A stretch of 64,000 nt of DNA from Thereva unica (lineage: Eukaryota; Arthropoda; Insecta; Diptera; Therevidae). The notes under the pieces are model-generated. The model did no database searches. It had not been told where the DNA came from and worked only from the letters and a program-made list of their open reading frames with translations. Below, piece by piece: positions 11,150 through 20,784 of this stretch. The DNA is taken from positions 144,694,876-144,758,875 of the forward strand of contig OX465281.1 of NCBI GenBank assembly GCA_949987705.1, given 5' to 3'. Position 1 is the stretch's first letter; every line of letters begins with the position of its first letter. Made by a program: the position numbers and the translations under genes.

Positions 11150-12950
11150 CAACTTAAACCGCTAGAGCTAAAGGGCTGAAATTTTGACTGTGCATCCCTA
11201 TAATGGCGTGGACATCCACTAAAAAACGATTTTTTGAAATTCATCCCCTAAGGGGGTGAAATGGGGTTTATCCAAACCGCTGGAGCTATAGGGCTGAAAT
11301 TTGGACAGTGCATCCCTATAATGGCGTGGACATCCACTAAGAAGCGATTTTTCGAAATTCATCCCCTAAGGGGGTGAAATGGGGTTTATCCAAACCGTTG
11401 GAGCTATAGGGCTGAAATTTTGACAGTGCATCCCTATAATGGCGTGGACATCCACTAAGAAACGCTTTTTTGAAATTCATCCCCTAAGGGGGTGAAATGG
11501 GGTTTATCCAAACCGCTGGAGCTATAGGGCTGAAATTTTGACAGTGCATCCCTATAATGGCGTGGACATCCACTAAGAAGCGATTTTTCGAAATTCATCC
11601 CCTAAGGGGGTGAAATGGGGTTTACCCAAACCGCTGGAGCTATAGGGCTGAAATTTTGACAGTGCATCCCTATAATGACGTTTACATTCACTAAAAAGCG
11701 ATTTTTCGAAATTCATCCCCTAAGGGGGTGAAATGGGGTTTATCCAAACCGTTGGAGCTATAGGGCTGAAATTTTGACAGTGCATCCCTATAATGGCGTG
11801 GACATCCACTAAGAAACGATTTTTCGAAATTCATCCCCTAAGGGGGTGAAATGGGGTTTATCCAAACCTTTGGAGCTATAGGGCTGAAATTTTGACAGTG
11901 CATCCCTATAATGGCGTGGACACCCACTAAGAAGCGATTTTTCAAAATTCATCCCCTAAGCGGGTTTACCCAAACCGCTGGAGCTATAGGGCTGAAAGTT
12001 TGACAGTGCATCCCTATAATGACGTTTACATCCACTAAAAAGCGATTTTTCGAAATTCATTCCCTAAGGGGGTGAAATGGGGTTTATCCAAACCGTTGGA
12101 GCTATAGGGCTGAAATTTTGACAGTGCATCCCTATAATGACGTGGACATCCACTAAAGAGCGATTTTTCGAAATTCATCCCCTAAGGGTGTGAAATGGGG
12201 TTTATACAAACTTCTAAAGCTATACGGCTGAAATTTTGACAGTGCATCCCTATAATGACGTTTACATCCACTAAAGAGCGATTTTTCGAAATTCATCCCC
12301 TAAGGGTGTGAAATGGGGTTTTTACAAACCGCTAAAGCTATAGGGCTGAAATTTGGACAGTGCATCTCTATAATGGAGTGGACATCCACTATAAAGCGAT
12401 TTTTCGAAATTCATCCCCTAAGGGGGTGAAATGGGGTTTATCCAAACCGCTGGAGCTATAGGGCTGAAAATTTGACAGTGCATCCCCTTAATGACGTGGA
12501 CATCCACTAAGAAGCGATTTTTCGAAATTTATCCTCTAATGGGGTGAAATGGGATTAAGCCACACCGCTGAAGCTGGAGGGCTCTAATTTTGACCGTGCA
12601 TCACTACAATGACGTGGGCAACCACTTAGGGACGATTGAAATTTATCCCCTAAGGGGGTTAAATGGAGTTAAGCCAAACCGCTGGAGCTAAACGGCTGAA
12701 ATTTTGACAGTGCATCGTGGACATTTACTAAGAAGCGATTTTTCGAAATTCATCCCCTAAAGGGGTAAAGTTTGGTTTACCAAACTACTGGAACTACAGG
12801 GTTGAAATTTGGACAGTGCATCCCTATAATGACATGGACATCCACTAAGAGGCGAGTATTCGAAATTCATCCCCTAAGGGGATGAAATGGGGTTAACCCA
12901 AACCTCTGAAGCTGAAGGGCTGAAATTTTGACAGTGCATCCCTATAATCA
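11150..12950 (+). repeat. 118-bp minisatellite inside the Helitron (about 15 copies)
   Basis: Each unit contains TGGAGCTATAGGGCTGAAAT, GACAGTGCATCCCTATAATG and CCCCTAAGGGGGTGAAATGG. Spacing between successive TGGAGCTATA motifs is 118 bp in the well-preserved left part (11281, 11399, 11517). Units become more divergent and indel-bearing to the right of about 12500. Confidence 0.9.
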
Positions 12951-13068
12951 TGTAGAAATGAATGACTCGAAATTCACTTTATTTAATATTCATTTGTGAT
13001 TGCTTCATAATTTCTTACATCCACGTAAATAGGCGAACAAACTTAACGAACGTTCGTCAAACCCTAAA

Positions 13069-13305
13069 ATGTCACTTTTCTTGATGACATATACATGCCA
13101 ATCTACTTTAAAACTTGCAGATTTGTTGAGGAGAGGTGATATTCGCAGTAATTTGTTTACCATATTTATTAAAAAAATGCACTATAATAAACCGTTTTTA
13201 GGGATAATAACAGCTGACTTTTTTGTTGGTTTTTTTTTTAAGGAAAACATTGCACATAATAAACAGTTTTTAAAGGCGTTGCAAGGCACGCGGGTTTTAT
13301 GCTAG
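13069..13305 (+). other. Helitron 3' region, non-coding
   Basis: This stretch holds only a 78-codon ORF without recognisable motifs. It includes the terminal segment GGCGTTGCAAGGCACGCGGG that precedes CTAG, matching the inverted Helitron end at 28251. Confidence 0.5.
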
Positions 13306-14470
13306 TAAAATATAATTATAAAATATATAAGTTTTAGCCGAAAGGCATAAGCTAATTCAAGACAGTGGTATCTAAGTTTTGAAAGGAGCCCGTATGTTTT
13401 GCCAACAATTAAATTAACGTGGTCGCAGCAGGTCATACTACTATTTAGGACCACTCCAAGATTCCTCACTTTATAAACGCAAGCCAGAGGAACCCCATTT
13501 AAGGAAATTACTGGGAGGTCGGATTGAGAAATTGGAGAGTGAGTGAAAAAAATGCAATGTGACTTCGATGGATTTAGCTGCAGTAAGTTCAGTGTTGACC
13601 AGCTTGAGATATTATGCAAGTCTGCCGCAATCAGCTCCACACAATTATGGATTTGATCTTTTGGCGCAGAGAAATAAAGCTGCACATCATCTGCATACAT
13701 ATGAATCTTAGAATGCTTTATTACTAGAGGAAGATCGTTAATAAAAACGCTACACAAAAGTGGCCCAAGAATAGAACCTTGAGGAACTCCCGAGGTAAGT
13801 AACGAACTGGTGGAACTAGAGTCTCCGAGTTTAACTTTTTGCGAGCGGTTAAAAAGCTATGCAAAAGCTTAAGAGCAGTTGAAGAAAAAGAGACTTGAGT
13901 GGAGAGTTTTTGCAAGAGCAAAGAGTGATTGACGCTATCAAAGGCTTTAGACTCTAAAGTTTAGAGAAATCAAGTAGCAACAGACAACACATGTGACGAT
14001 CATCAAGAGAATTGCGAATATCATTTGTGACTTTGAGAAGTGCTGTTTCACAGCTGTGATGCTTGCGGAAACCAGATTGCCATTCACTTATAAATTGAAG
14101 TTGTTCACAAAACTCAAGGATTTGAGCCGCTATCAGTTTTTCAAAAACCTTTGCTAGAAAGGGAAGTATACTAATGGGCCGAAAATCCGATGGAAGAGCA
14201 GGAGAGGGGCACTTAGGTATGGGCGTAATTAATGCATGCTTCCACAAAGTGGGAAACTTCGAAATAGTGAAGCACGCGTTGAATATGTGGGTTAAAATAG
14301 GCAGCAAGCAAGGTAGTAACATTTTTAGAAATCGTGGTGAAATATTATCGCTACCAGTGGCTGTAGATTTGATAGAATTTAAAGCAGAGATAACTACAAG
14401 AGAATCAACGCAACGAAAACAAAAGATATCTGATGAAGGTGTATAAGAGGTAGTAGCCTCCACTATCGCT
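13306..14470 (-). pseudogene. CR1-like ORF2, reverse transcriptase domain (copy B)
   Basis: Same RT as in unit A, extended at its N-terminal side with SVV-type residues and the STATGSDNISPRFLKMLL block that opens the RT. It includes the PIPKC, FRPISILPFLAKVFEKL, DFSK, GVPQG-type and [10 protein letters not shown] regions. The 14-bp insertion (about 13947-13960) and the 4-bp deletion disrupt the frame exactly as in copy A. It cannot make a functional RT. Confidence 0.8.
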
Positions 14471-14792
14471 TGGTTGGATATAAAGTAATGGTTGAGGTTT
14501 TCAGGACTGAGGTTGTGAGCAACGGCATCATTATTGGAGTGGACACCCAGATTGCGAAGATTTTTCCAAACAGTTTTTAAGGATAGGGATGGATCAAGCT
14601 TTCTAGCATAATAATTACGCTTGGCTTCTTTAATTTTTGTAACAATTAAATTCCGAAGACGTTTAAAAGATCTCTTTGCTGAAGCAGTTTTTACTCTTAA
14701 GGACCAACGATAGACAAACTCTCTTTCAATAATAAGCGATTTAATCTCAGTAGTAAACCAAGGTTTCGACTTAGCTGATAAATATTTTCTTC

Positions 14793-15712
14793 TCAGAGCA
14801 CAAACTCATCGTAGAGATCAAGGAATATTCTATTAAACTCTGTTATTTTGTCGTCAACCTCTGCCAATCCGAAGATGTTGTACCAGGGTAGACAAAAACA
14901 TCTTCGGAGAAGACGTTCCTGGTCAATATTAGAGTAATCACGATAAATAACTGTTTTCACCGATGGAGGGTCAACATTGAAGCTATGGCACACGAAGACC
15001 ATATCGTTCATGCAACTTCAATATGTCGTAAGCCACAGAGTGGTAATTTCTCAGGAGGCAATTAAAACTTCATCATTTTAGTTTTATTTATAATTAGCTT
15101 GTACTGTTTTGCAAATTTAAGCATATTGGCATTTTATAGAATATTATTTTTGTAGATTACGACATATTGCAGGCGGCTGGACAATTATGACCTCTATCCA
15201 ATGATCCCATAAAGTCAATTTTCAAATTTTTGAGGGTTACGACAAATCACCGTTGGATGAACGATATCATGATCCAGGTAACTAGGTGCAGAGATTTGGT
15301 TATGGAAAAGAATAGAGCTGGTATTGTTTGTAAGGAACACATCAAGCAAAGAGGGTATCCTACAATTAAAATAAGTAGGCAGCCCATTAATCGCCTCTAG
15401 ACCAAGGGTACGCATGGTGTACCGGAATGAACTTTGTACGGTATATTCTTTCAATAAATTAACGTTAAAGTCACCCCCAACCAGTATGTTTTTATACAGA
15501 CTGGATAGGTGCTCGAGACTTTCGATAAGCTCCTTAGCGTTAGCAGGGCTAAACAGACCCGGAGGAGAGTATACACACACAAGAAGCAGATTATCAGTAG
15601 TATTAGAAATATCGACACACAGAAACTCGATTCCCGGTTGCTTGGAAAATCCAACAATTTTAGCCACTAACGCGCCCTTGTCGATCATTCCGGAATAATT
15701 TGTAACCGTCAA
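14793..15712 (-). pseudogene. CR1-like ORF2, endonuclease C-terminal half and linker
   Basis: The frame 15215-15712 carries VCVYSPPG, ILVGGDFNVNLL (the Asp/Asn catalytic pair), LLDVFLTN and SYLDHDIVHPTV, the C-terminal half of an AP-type endonuclease with its final Asp-His. The linker continues in 14793-15011. A frame change near 15215 and a 153-bp MITE (15015-15167) interrupt the region. Confidence 0.75.
15015..15167. mobile_element. 153-bp MITE inserted in CR1-like ORF2
   Basis: Inverted ends CAATATGTCGTAA (15019-15031) and TTACGACATATTG (15157-15169) are flanked by TGCA at 15011-15014 and 15168-15171. Removing the element restores an open frame through the TGCA site on the minus strand. 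The superfamily is uncertain; TGCA as a 4-bp duplication is the most economical reading. Confidence 0.55.
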
Positions 15713-15926
15713 TGGATACGATAGAGGAGGGAATATAGGGGTTAAGCCAACTTTCAGATATTAAAATAGCATGCAGTCCAGAATTTATAAATATTTCATT
15801 CAACTCTCCAATTTTCGGTCGAATACTTCGCGAGTTTAAAAGACAGGCATTGAAACCTGAATATTTCGAGCTAAAAATCCTGACTAGCGTTCTCACCTTA
15901 TCTTCGCAACTAAAATTTGATGGCAT
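15660..15926 (-). pseudogene. CR1-like ORF2, endonuclease N-terminus
   Basis: It reads FNACLLNSRSIRPKIGELNE and then AILISESWLNPYIPSS, the catalytic Asn and Glu blocks of a non-LTR AP-endonuclease. The frame overlaps the next segment at 15660-15712 in a different frame, showing a frameshift inside the domain. Confidence 0.75.
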
Positions 15927-16049
15927 TTAAAATCACTAACAACACGAAACAATGAACATTGACAAGAAACGAAGGTCGGCAACAGAAAACGATGGATGAA
16001 AATTTAACCGTGTAGAAGCATGAATACATAACGAACAGTTTAACTAAAC

Positions 16050-16215
16050 AATTGACTGCAATAAAAATAAAAATTAAAACTTAAAACAAAAATTAAAATT
16101 AAATCGATATTAAAAAAATTAAAAGCCAAAAAAATTAAAAATAAATAGAGAAGGAATAGAAAATAGAAACGAAAACAAAAACAAAACGAAAAACAAGACA
16201 CGAAAACGTCAGACG
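16050..16215 (-). repeat. T-rich (coding-strand) spacer between ORF1 and ORF2
   Basis: About 150 bp almost entirely of A and T with AAAATTAAA-type repeats on the plus strand. Read on the element's coding strand it is a polypyrimidine-rich tract giving a Phe/Leu/Ile-only reading frame. It is probably a non-coding inter-ORF spacer. Confidence 0.5.
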
Positions 16216-17052
16216 CTAGCACTGCGCTGCTCCTATCGATGGACATTGTAGTTGCTTCGTATCACGCACAATGACAAAATTATCGTCTTTCTTCCGTCTG
16301 ATCCTAGCAAGGCCATCCCTGGTCGAAACAGAATATAACAACCCAATCCTGCGAAGTTTTAAAGCCTCCCGCAGCAAATAATTATTAGCAGGCGAAAGGC
16401 TTTCGTTTACGAAGACTGGAGAGTCTGCCGTGAAGCCATGCAGCCCACACAGTGGGAATTTTAATTTTTCCTTTACCTTTAATGCGAGCAAGAACGCCTT
16501 TGCTTCGCGCTGTCCAGAAAATTTGGCAATTATTGGTCCATTCTGTTTGCCCGAACGTGATCGCAGCCGAAAGGCGTCAACATATATGGAGAGGTGGTGA
16601 TTCACCATAGATGCGATGTTGGTGATGATTTTAATTGGGGACTCATCAGGTTTCATGGGGATACCCCGAATGATGACGTCGCTTAGTCTTTGTACACGCT
16701 GTAGGTCGTTGAGATGAAGTGCACTATCAGCAAGCTGCGAGTTGATAATTTGCAGATGATCCGAGTGATCTGTTGGCACTTGATGTTCCAGCACAGTTAC
16801 TCTAGCATGCAGAGACTCGATGCTGTTGCTGATGACTTCCAGCTGATTATTGTTTTCTAACGAAATGGACTTTAGCCCATCCGTTAAGCGAAGCTCGATA
16901 GCATCAAGGCGATCATTTAAATTTTTTATTGAGTCACAAAATTCCTGAATTCTTAAATTAGTTTTATTGATGGAGGTGAAGATAATATCATCAATTTTTT
17001 CAAAGATTCGTGATTCTAGAGAAACAAGAAGCTCATCAACACCTTCACCCAT
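16216..17052 (-). CDS. CR1-like ORF1 protein (coiled coil plus RNA-binding fold)
   Basis: An open frame of 278 codons starting MGEGVDELLVSLES. Residues about 10-130 are heptad-like (IFEKIDDII, LNDRLDAIELRL, VTVLEHQV) and predict a coiled coil, which would allow trimerisation. Residues about 135-240 (LSDVIIRGIPMKPDESP, IIAKFSGQREAKAFLLA) resemble the RRM-like/esterase-less ORF1p core of non-LTR elements. It would bind element RNA in the cytoplasm as a chaperone. It is intact over its length even though ORF2 of the same copy is broken, and it lies upstream of ORF2 by about 290 bp. No CCHC knuckle is visible. Confidence 0.7.
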   Translation of the reverse strand: MGEGVDELLVSLESRIFEKIDDIIFTSINKTNLRIQEFCDSIKNLNDRLDAIELRLTDGLKSISLENNNQLEVISNSIESLHARVTVLEHQVPTDHSDHLQIINSQLADSALHLNDLQRVQRLSDVIIRGIPMKPDESPIKIITNIASMVNHHLSIYVDAFRLRSRSGKQNGPIIAKFSGQREAKAFLLALKVKEKLKFPLCGLHGFTADSPVFVNESLSPANNYLLREALKLRRIGLLYSVSTRDGLARIRRKKDDNFVIVRDTKQLQCPSIGAAQC

Positions 17053-17512
17053 AGCCTTTTCAACACGTCCGCGCAGAGCCTCTGGTGATGACGGGAGACG
17101 GATTATGTGACGGTGTGGATTTTTTCAACACTTTCGCGGACGAATTTTTCGATTTATCGGACATTGTTGTGGATAAAAACAGCAACAAAGTATTATTAAC
17201 CTAAACTGCAGATTAGATGGACGGCTTAGTGCTTTCAAATTAGTTTTAAATTGGTGGAAATTGTGTAATAAAAACGGTTTTAACACGGAGCACAAAAAGA
17301 ACGTCTTACTCACGCAGTGACATACTACTTAGAAGGCTGAAACGAAAGTAAAATGGAACACGAAGATGGAACAAAATGAAATTAAAACGCCAAAAAAGAG
17401 CAAGTGAATCCCTTTCTGATCAAGACTCACTTCCCACCGCCCCGAAACCTTCCCGCGCCCACAAATTTCGTGAGGCACTTGCGCTGAAGCGCACCGTCTA
17501 AACAGGGTCTAT
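17053..17512 (-). other. 5' region of the CR1-like element and flank
   Basis: No ORF with recognisable content. The sequence up to about 17460 is probably the element's 5' UTR. The stretch 17480-17512 (ending CTAAACAGGGTC) resembles 19945-19972, so similar flanks bracket the following inverted segment. Confidence 0.4.
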
Positions 17513-17518
17513 GTCTTG

Positions 17519-17770
17519 AATTAGCTTATGCCTTTCGGCTAAAACTTATATATTTTATAATTATATTTTATTTCTAAAAGGAAAACATTGTCAACTTTAA
17601 TTCTAAGAAAAATAGGAAAAAAACTTAGACACTATATTTATTTTATATAAAACCTTACAACTAGTTAATCCTATGACTTAGATATGGCACTATCTGGACG
17701 GGGGTCACCTGAGACGATTTTATCGTCTCCGCTGCCCCCTGAGACGATTTTATCGTCTCCGCTGCCGTTG
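17519..17770 (-). mobile_element. Inverted copy of the LOA-tail/CR1 junction with doubled hairpin
   Basis: 17519-17695 is the reverse complement of the junction region around 9120-9300. At 17695 it switches, and from ACGGGGGTCACC onward the sequence runs in the same orientation as 9076 onward. The GAGACGAT-TTT-ATCGTCTC hairpin then occurs twice, at 17711-17729 and 17741-17759, in 30-bp direct repeats. It ends abruptly at a CR1-like ORF2 segment (17771). Confidence 0.8.
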
Positions 17771-19354
17771 CTCACAACCTCAGTCCTGAAAACCTCAACC
17801 ATTACTTTATATCCAACCAAGCGATAGTGGAGGCTACTACCTCTTATACACCTTCATCAGATGGCTTTTGTTTTCGTTGCGTTGATTCTCTTGTAGTTAT
17901 CTCTGCTATAAATTCTATCAAATCTACAGCCACTGGTAGCGATAATATTTCACCACGATTTCTAAAAATGTTACTACCTTGCTTGCTGCCTATTTTAACC
18001 CACATATCCAACGCGTGCTTCACTACTTCGAAGTTTCCCATTTTGTGGAAGCATGCAAATTACGCCCATACCTAAGTGCCCCTCTCCTGCTCTTCCATCG
18101 GATTTTCGGCCCATTAGTATACTTCCCTTTCTAGCAAAGGTTTTTGAAAAACTGATAGCGGCTCAAATCCTTGAGTTTTGTGAACAACTTCAATTTATAA
18201 GTGAATGGCAATCTGGTTTCCGCAAGCATTACAGCTGTGAAACAGCACTTCTCAAAGTCACAAATGATATTCGCAATTCTCTTGATGATCGTCACATGTG
18301 TTGTCTGTTGCTACTTGATTTCTCTAAACTTTAGAGTCTAAAGCCTTTGATAGCGTCAATCACTCTTTGCTCTTGCAAAAACTCTCCACTCAAGTCTCTT
18401 TTTCTTCAACTGCTCTTAAGCTTTTGCATAGCTTTTTAAAGAACCGCTCGCAAAAAGTTAAACTCGGAGACTCTAGTTCCACCAGTTCGTTACTTACCTC
18501 GGGAGTTCCTCAAGGTTCTATTCTTGGGCCACTTTTGTTTAGCGTTTTTATTAACGATCTTCCTCTAGTAATAAAGCATTCTAAGATTCATATGTATGCA
18601 GATGATGTGCAGCTTTATTTCTCTGCGCCAAAAGATCAAATCCATAATTGTGTGGAGCTGATTGCGGCAGACTTGCATAATATCTCAAGCTGGTCAACAC
18701 TGAACTTACTGCAGCTAAATCCATCGAAGTCACATTGCATTTTTTTCACTCACTCTCCAATTTCTCAATCCGACCTCCCAGTAATTTCCTTAAATGGGGT
18801 TCCTCTGGCTTGCATTTATAAAGTGAGGAATCTTGGAGTGGTCCTAAATAGTAGTATGACCTGTTGCGAAACTTAGATACCACTGCGGTTTGCTTAAAAG
18901 GGCTATCCGCTTGTATTTGGTGAAAGCCTTGCTCTTACCTCTTTTGATGCAGGGCCTCTCCATTTTCCCCTCCCTAGATTCTTTGTGCGCTCATAAGCTC
19001 GAAGTAGCACGCTTTATTTGTAACTTACGCCGGTTCGACCACATTTCGCCTTATTCAAACACCGTGTTGGGCTGCTCCTTTAGGGATTATCGTTAGTTTA
19101 GGCTTTTGCGCCTACTTCATGATGTATTGCACCAACGCAAACCCGCGTACCTTAATCAGTTTGTTCAGTTGTCACAATCACTCAGAAACAACAATTTGGT
19201 TATTCCGCGTTTCCGCACACTAGTTGGGCAGCGTTCTTTCTTTGTCTCCGCAGCTCTGTTATGGAACTCCCTCCCAGTGGGTTTACAACGTGTCGATTCA
19301 ATGAACGTTTTCAAGAGGCGGCTTTTCAATTTAATTACTAACAGGACGAATTAA
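17771..19354 (+). pseudogene. CR1-like ORF2, RT to C-terminus (plus-strand copy)
   Basis: It starts inside ORF2 and includes the whole RT (ATGSDNISPRF block, [44 protein letters not shown]). Unlike the minus-strand copies it continues to the true C-terminus: RAIRLYLVKALLLPLLMQGL, then SAALLWNSLPVGLQR and VFKRRLFN. It shares the 14-bp frame-breaking insertion (18328-18341) and has its own ~50-bp deletion near 18868. Frame breaks lie near 18065, 18341, 18876 and 19096. Not functional. Confidence 0.8.
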
Positions 19355-19460
19355 AGCATGAATATATAACTTTTTTTTCTTTCTTTTTCTCTGCATTTAC
19401 TGTTATATTTTAATTTGTTTTAGCTAATTTTCTAATTAATTATCTTTAATAGCCTCTTTC

Positions 19461-19538
<78 letters not shown>

Positions 19539-19699
19539 ATATTTTTTTTTCTAATTTATTTGTTAGTTTTGAATTTGTAATTAATTTTTTTTTCTTAAAT
19601 TGTGTCACCGTACTTTTATGTATCGTTTTTTTAATGAATGTGCTGAAATAAGATCTGTATCTTTGTACATATTTTTGCAAATAAACAATAACAATAAGT
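19355..19699 (+). mobile_element. 3' UTR and end of the plus-strand CR1-like copy
   Basis: AT-rich non-coding sequence after the ORF2 stop, containing a TA microsatellite and ending with AAATAAACAATAACAATAA at about 19680-19698, a short A-rich repeat end as in CR1-type elements. Confidence 0.55.
19465..19535. repeat. (TA)n microsatellite
   Basis: About 35 uninterrupted TA units inside the CR1-like 3' UTR. Confidence 0.95.
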
Positions 19700-20127
19700 G
19701 AAAACACGGGCGAGAAAACTTTTTGCATATTTTATTTGACAATTTACAAAAACACCATATCACTTTTCTTATTTTAAAAAACGGAAATACTCTGGATATC
19801 GCAAAAATTGTTATCACACTTTATAAAAACAGGCCAATACTTCGTAGATAGCAAATTATGCAAATTGTTTTTATTCCATTTGTTCCAGCTCTAAAGGAAG
19901 CGACTCGGCTCAAAGCGAATTGTCTAAACAAATGTGCGCTTTGAGGCGACTCAAAGCGCAACATCTAAACAGGGTCATAGATTAATCATTAATTTAGAGT
20001 GCCTGCTGAGGGCCAGTAAGTTAGATAGATTACAATAGGCTAGAATAATTAACCTTAAGCGTTTAGTTAAATTTATATTAAGATAGATGTTAAGGTAAAT
20101 AAAATACTTTTTAAAACTGAAAAAACT
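19700..20127. other. No recognised gene; CTAAACAGGGTC flank
   Basis: AT-rich sequence. 19925-19972 contains GCGCTTTGAG/CTCAAAGCGC palindromic motifs and ends with TCTAAACAGGGTC, the same 13 bp that precedes the inverted block at 17512. Confidence 0.35.
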
Positions 20128-20640
20128 GGCGCTAGATCGGGGTGCGAAAGGGCCAGGGTTCGATTCTTGGTGATCGCCGCAAACTTTTTTTTTAGCTATG
20201 ATGATTTATTGTAGCATAATAAACTAAGCCTGCGTTGATGGTAAAATCTAAAAGCGGCGACTAATTAAAACCTTTGGTACTTATTCAATTGTGACCTACA
20301 ACTCAATCTATAATAAGCTAAATAAGCCAAATGCGTTCTTAACTAAAACTTTTATTTCACGTTGCATTGATTTAATTATTGTCATAATGCTGTATCCTAG
20401 TTTGGCCATGGAGATTCATAAGTATTACACTGACCAACGCTATATAATTGATCTTGAAAAGTTTTTGTTAAAGGCTTATGTAGGTTATAAGTTGTGAGAC
20501 TTTGCGTAATCTAAAACTTAACAAAGTATTTAACAAACACTACAAAAATCATCATAGCTTAAAATGGCATGCGCCACCACCAAGAATCGAACCCTGGTCC
20601 TTTCGCACCCCGATCTAGCGCCTTCCCATTACTCCAAACG
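20128..20640. repeat. Inverted pair of tRNA-derived SINE arms
   Basis: The left arm (20128-20210) and right arm (20546-20622, reversed) share GGCGCTAGATCGGGGTGCGA, a GGTTCGATTC B-box, and then AGCTATGATGATTT. The right arm also has an A-box-side extension (TTGGAGTAATGGGAAGG when read on the minus strand). The roughly 340 bp between the arms is AT-rich and unassigned. The tRNA-like boxes indicate a tRNA-derived SINE. The arrangement is head-to-head or a fold-back derivative. Confidence 0.65.
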
Positions 20641-20784
20641 CTAACTTGTGGCAATAAACATATTATTCATGCTTACGTAAAAAGATACTTTCCAATGCTA
20701 TATATGTATAAAGTTTTGAAGGAAGTAAAACAACTGAATTATGACAACAGATTTTCTATTTGTATTTTGTATATTTTATGGAAA

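Larger units (their letters stand above)
10887..13305 (+). mobile_element. Non-autonomous Helitron (2419 bp) with precise ends
   Basis: It starts TCCTTACTAATATTATAAAT followed by a TCTG microsatellite, the 5' end known from Lep1/MINE-like arthropod Helitrons. It ends with GCACGCGGGTTTTATGCTAG at 13305. It lies between A (10886) and T (13306) with no target duplication. The unoccupied site is present in the other duplication unit at 9247/9248 (TTTTAGAAA then TAAAATATAA), which fixes both borders. No Rep or helicase coding is seen; most of the interior is a minisatellite. Confidence 0.93.
8536..14233 (+). repeat. Tandem duplication of 1.64 kb (unit A 8536-10174, unit B 10175-14233)
   Basis: Unit B repeats unit A with only a handful of visible substitutions. 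Unit B contains the 2419-bp Helitron at 10887-13305; subtracting it gives 1640 bp against 1639 bp for unit A. Each unit runs from inside the LOA-like RT, through its tail, into the minus-strand CR1-like ORF2. The central junction (TTAATGATTG at 10171-10180) has 2 bp of shared TG. Confidence 0.9.
13306..17460 (-). mobile_element. CR1-like non-LTR retrotransposon, nearly full length, minus strand
   Basis: Reading leftward: a 5' region (about 17460-17053), ORF1 (17052-16216), a T-rich spacer (16215-15930), an endonuclease (15926-15215), and the RT (about 14470-13306). The 3' end is cut at LRYHC and replaced by the inverted LOA-like tail. Its left part (13306-14233) belongs to unit B of the tandem duplication. 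A related but inverted partial copy lies at 17771-19699. Confidence 0.75.

Noticed and set aside
11150..12950. Regular direct repeats that might suggest a CRISPR array
   Set aside because: The 118-bp units are contiguous with no unique spacers, they lie inside a Helitron, and the sequence is eukaryotic.
16040..16246. 68-codon minus-strand ORF of mostly Phe/Leu/Ile that could look like a membrane protein
   Set aside because: It comes from the low-complexity A/T tract between ORF1 and ORF2 of the CR1-like element.
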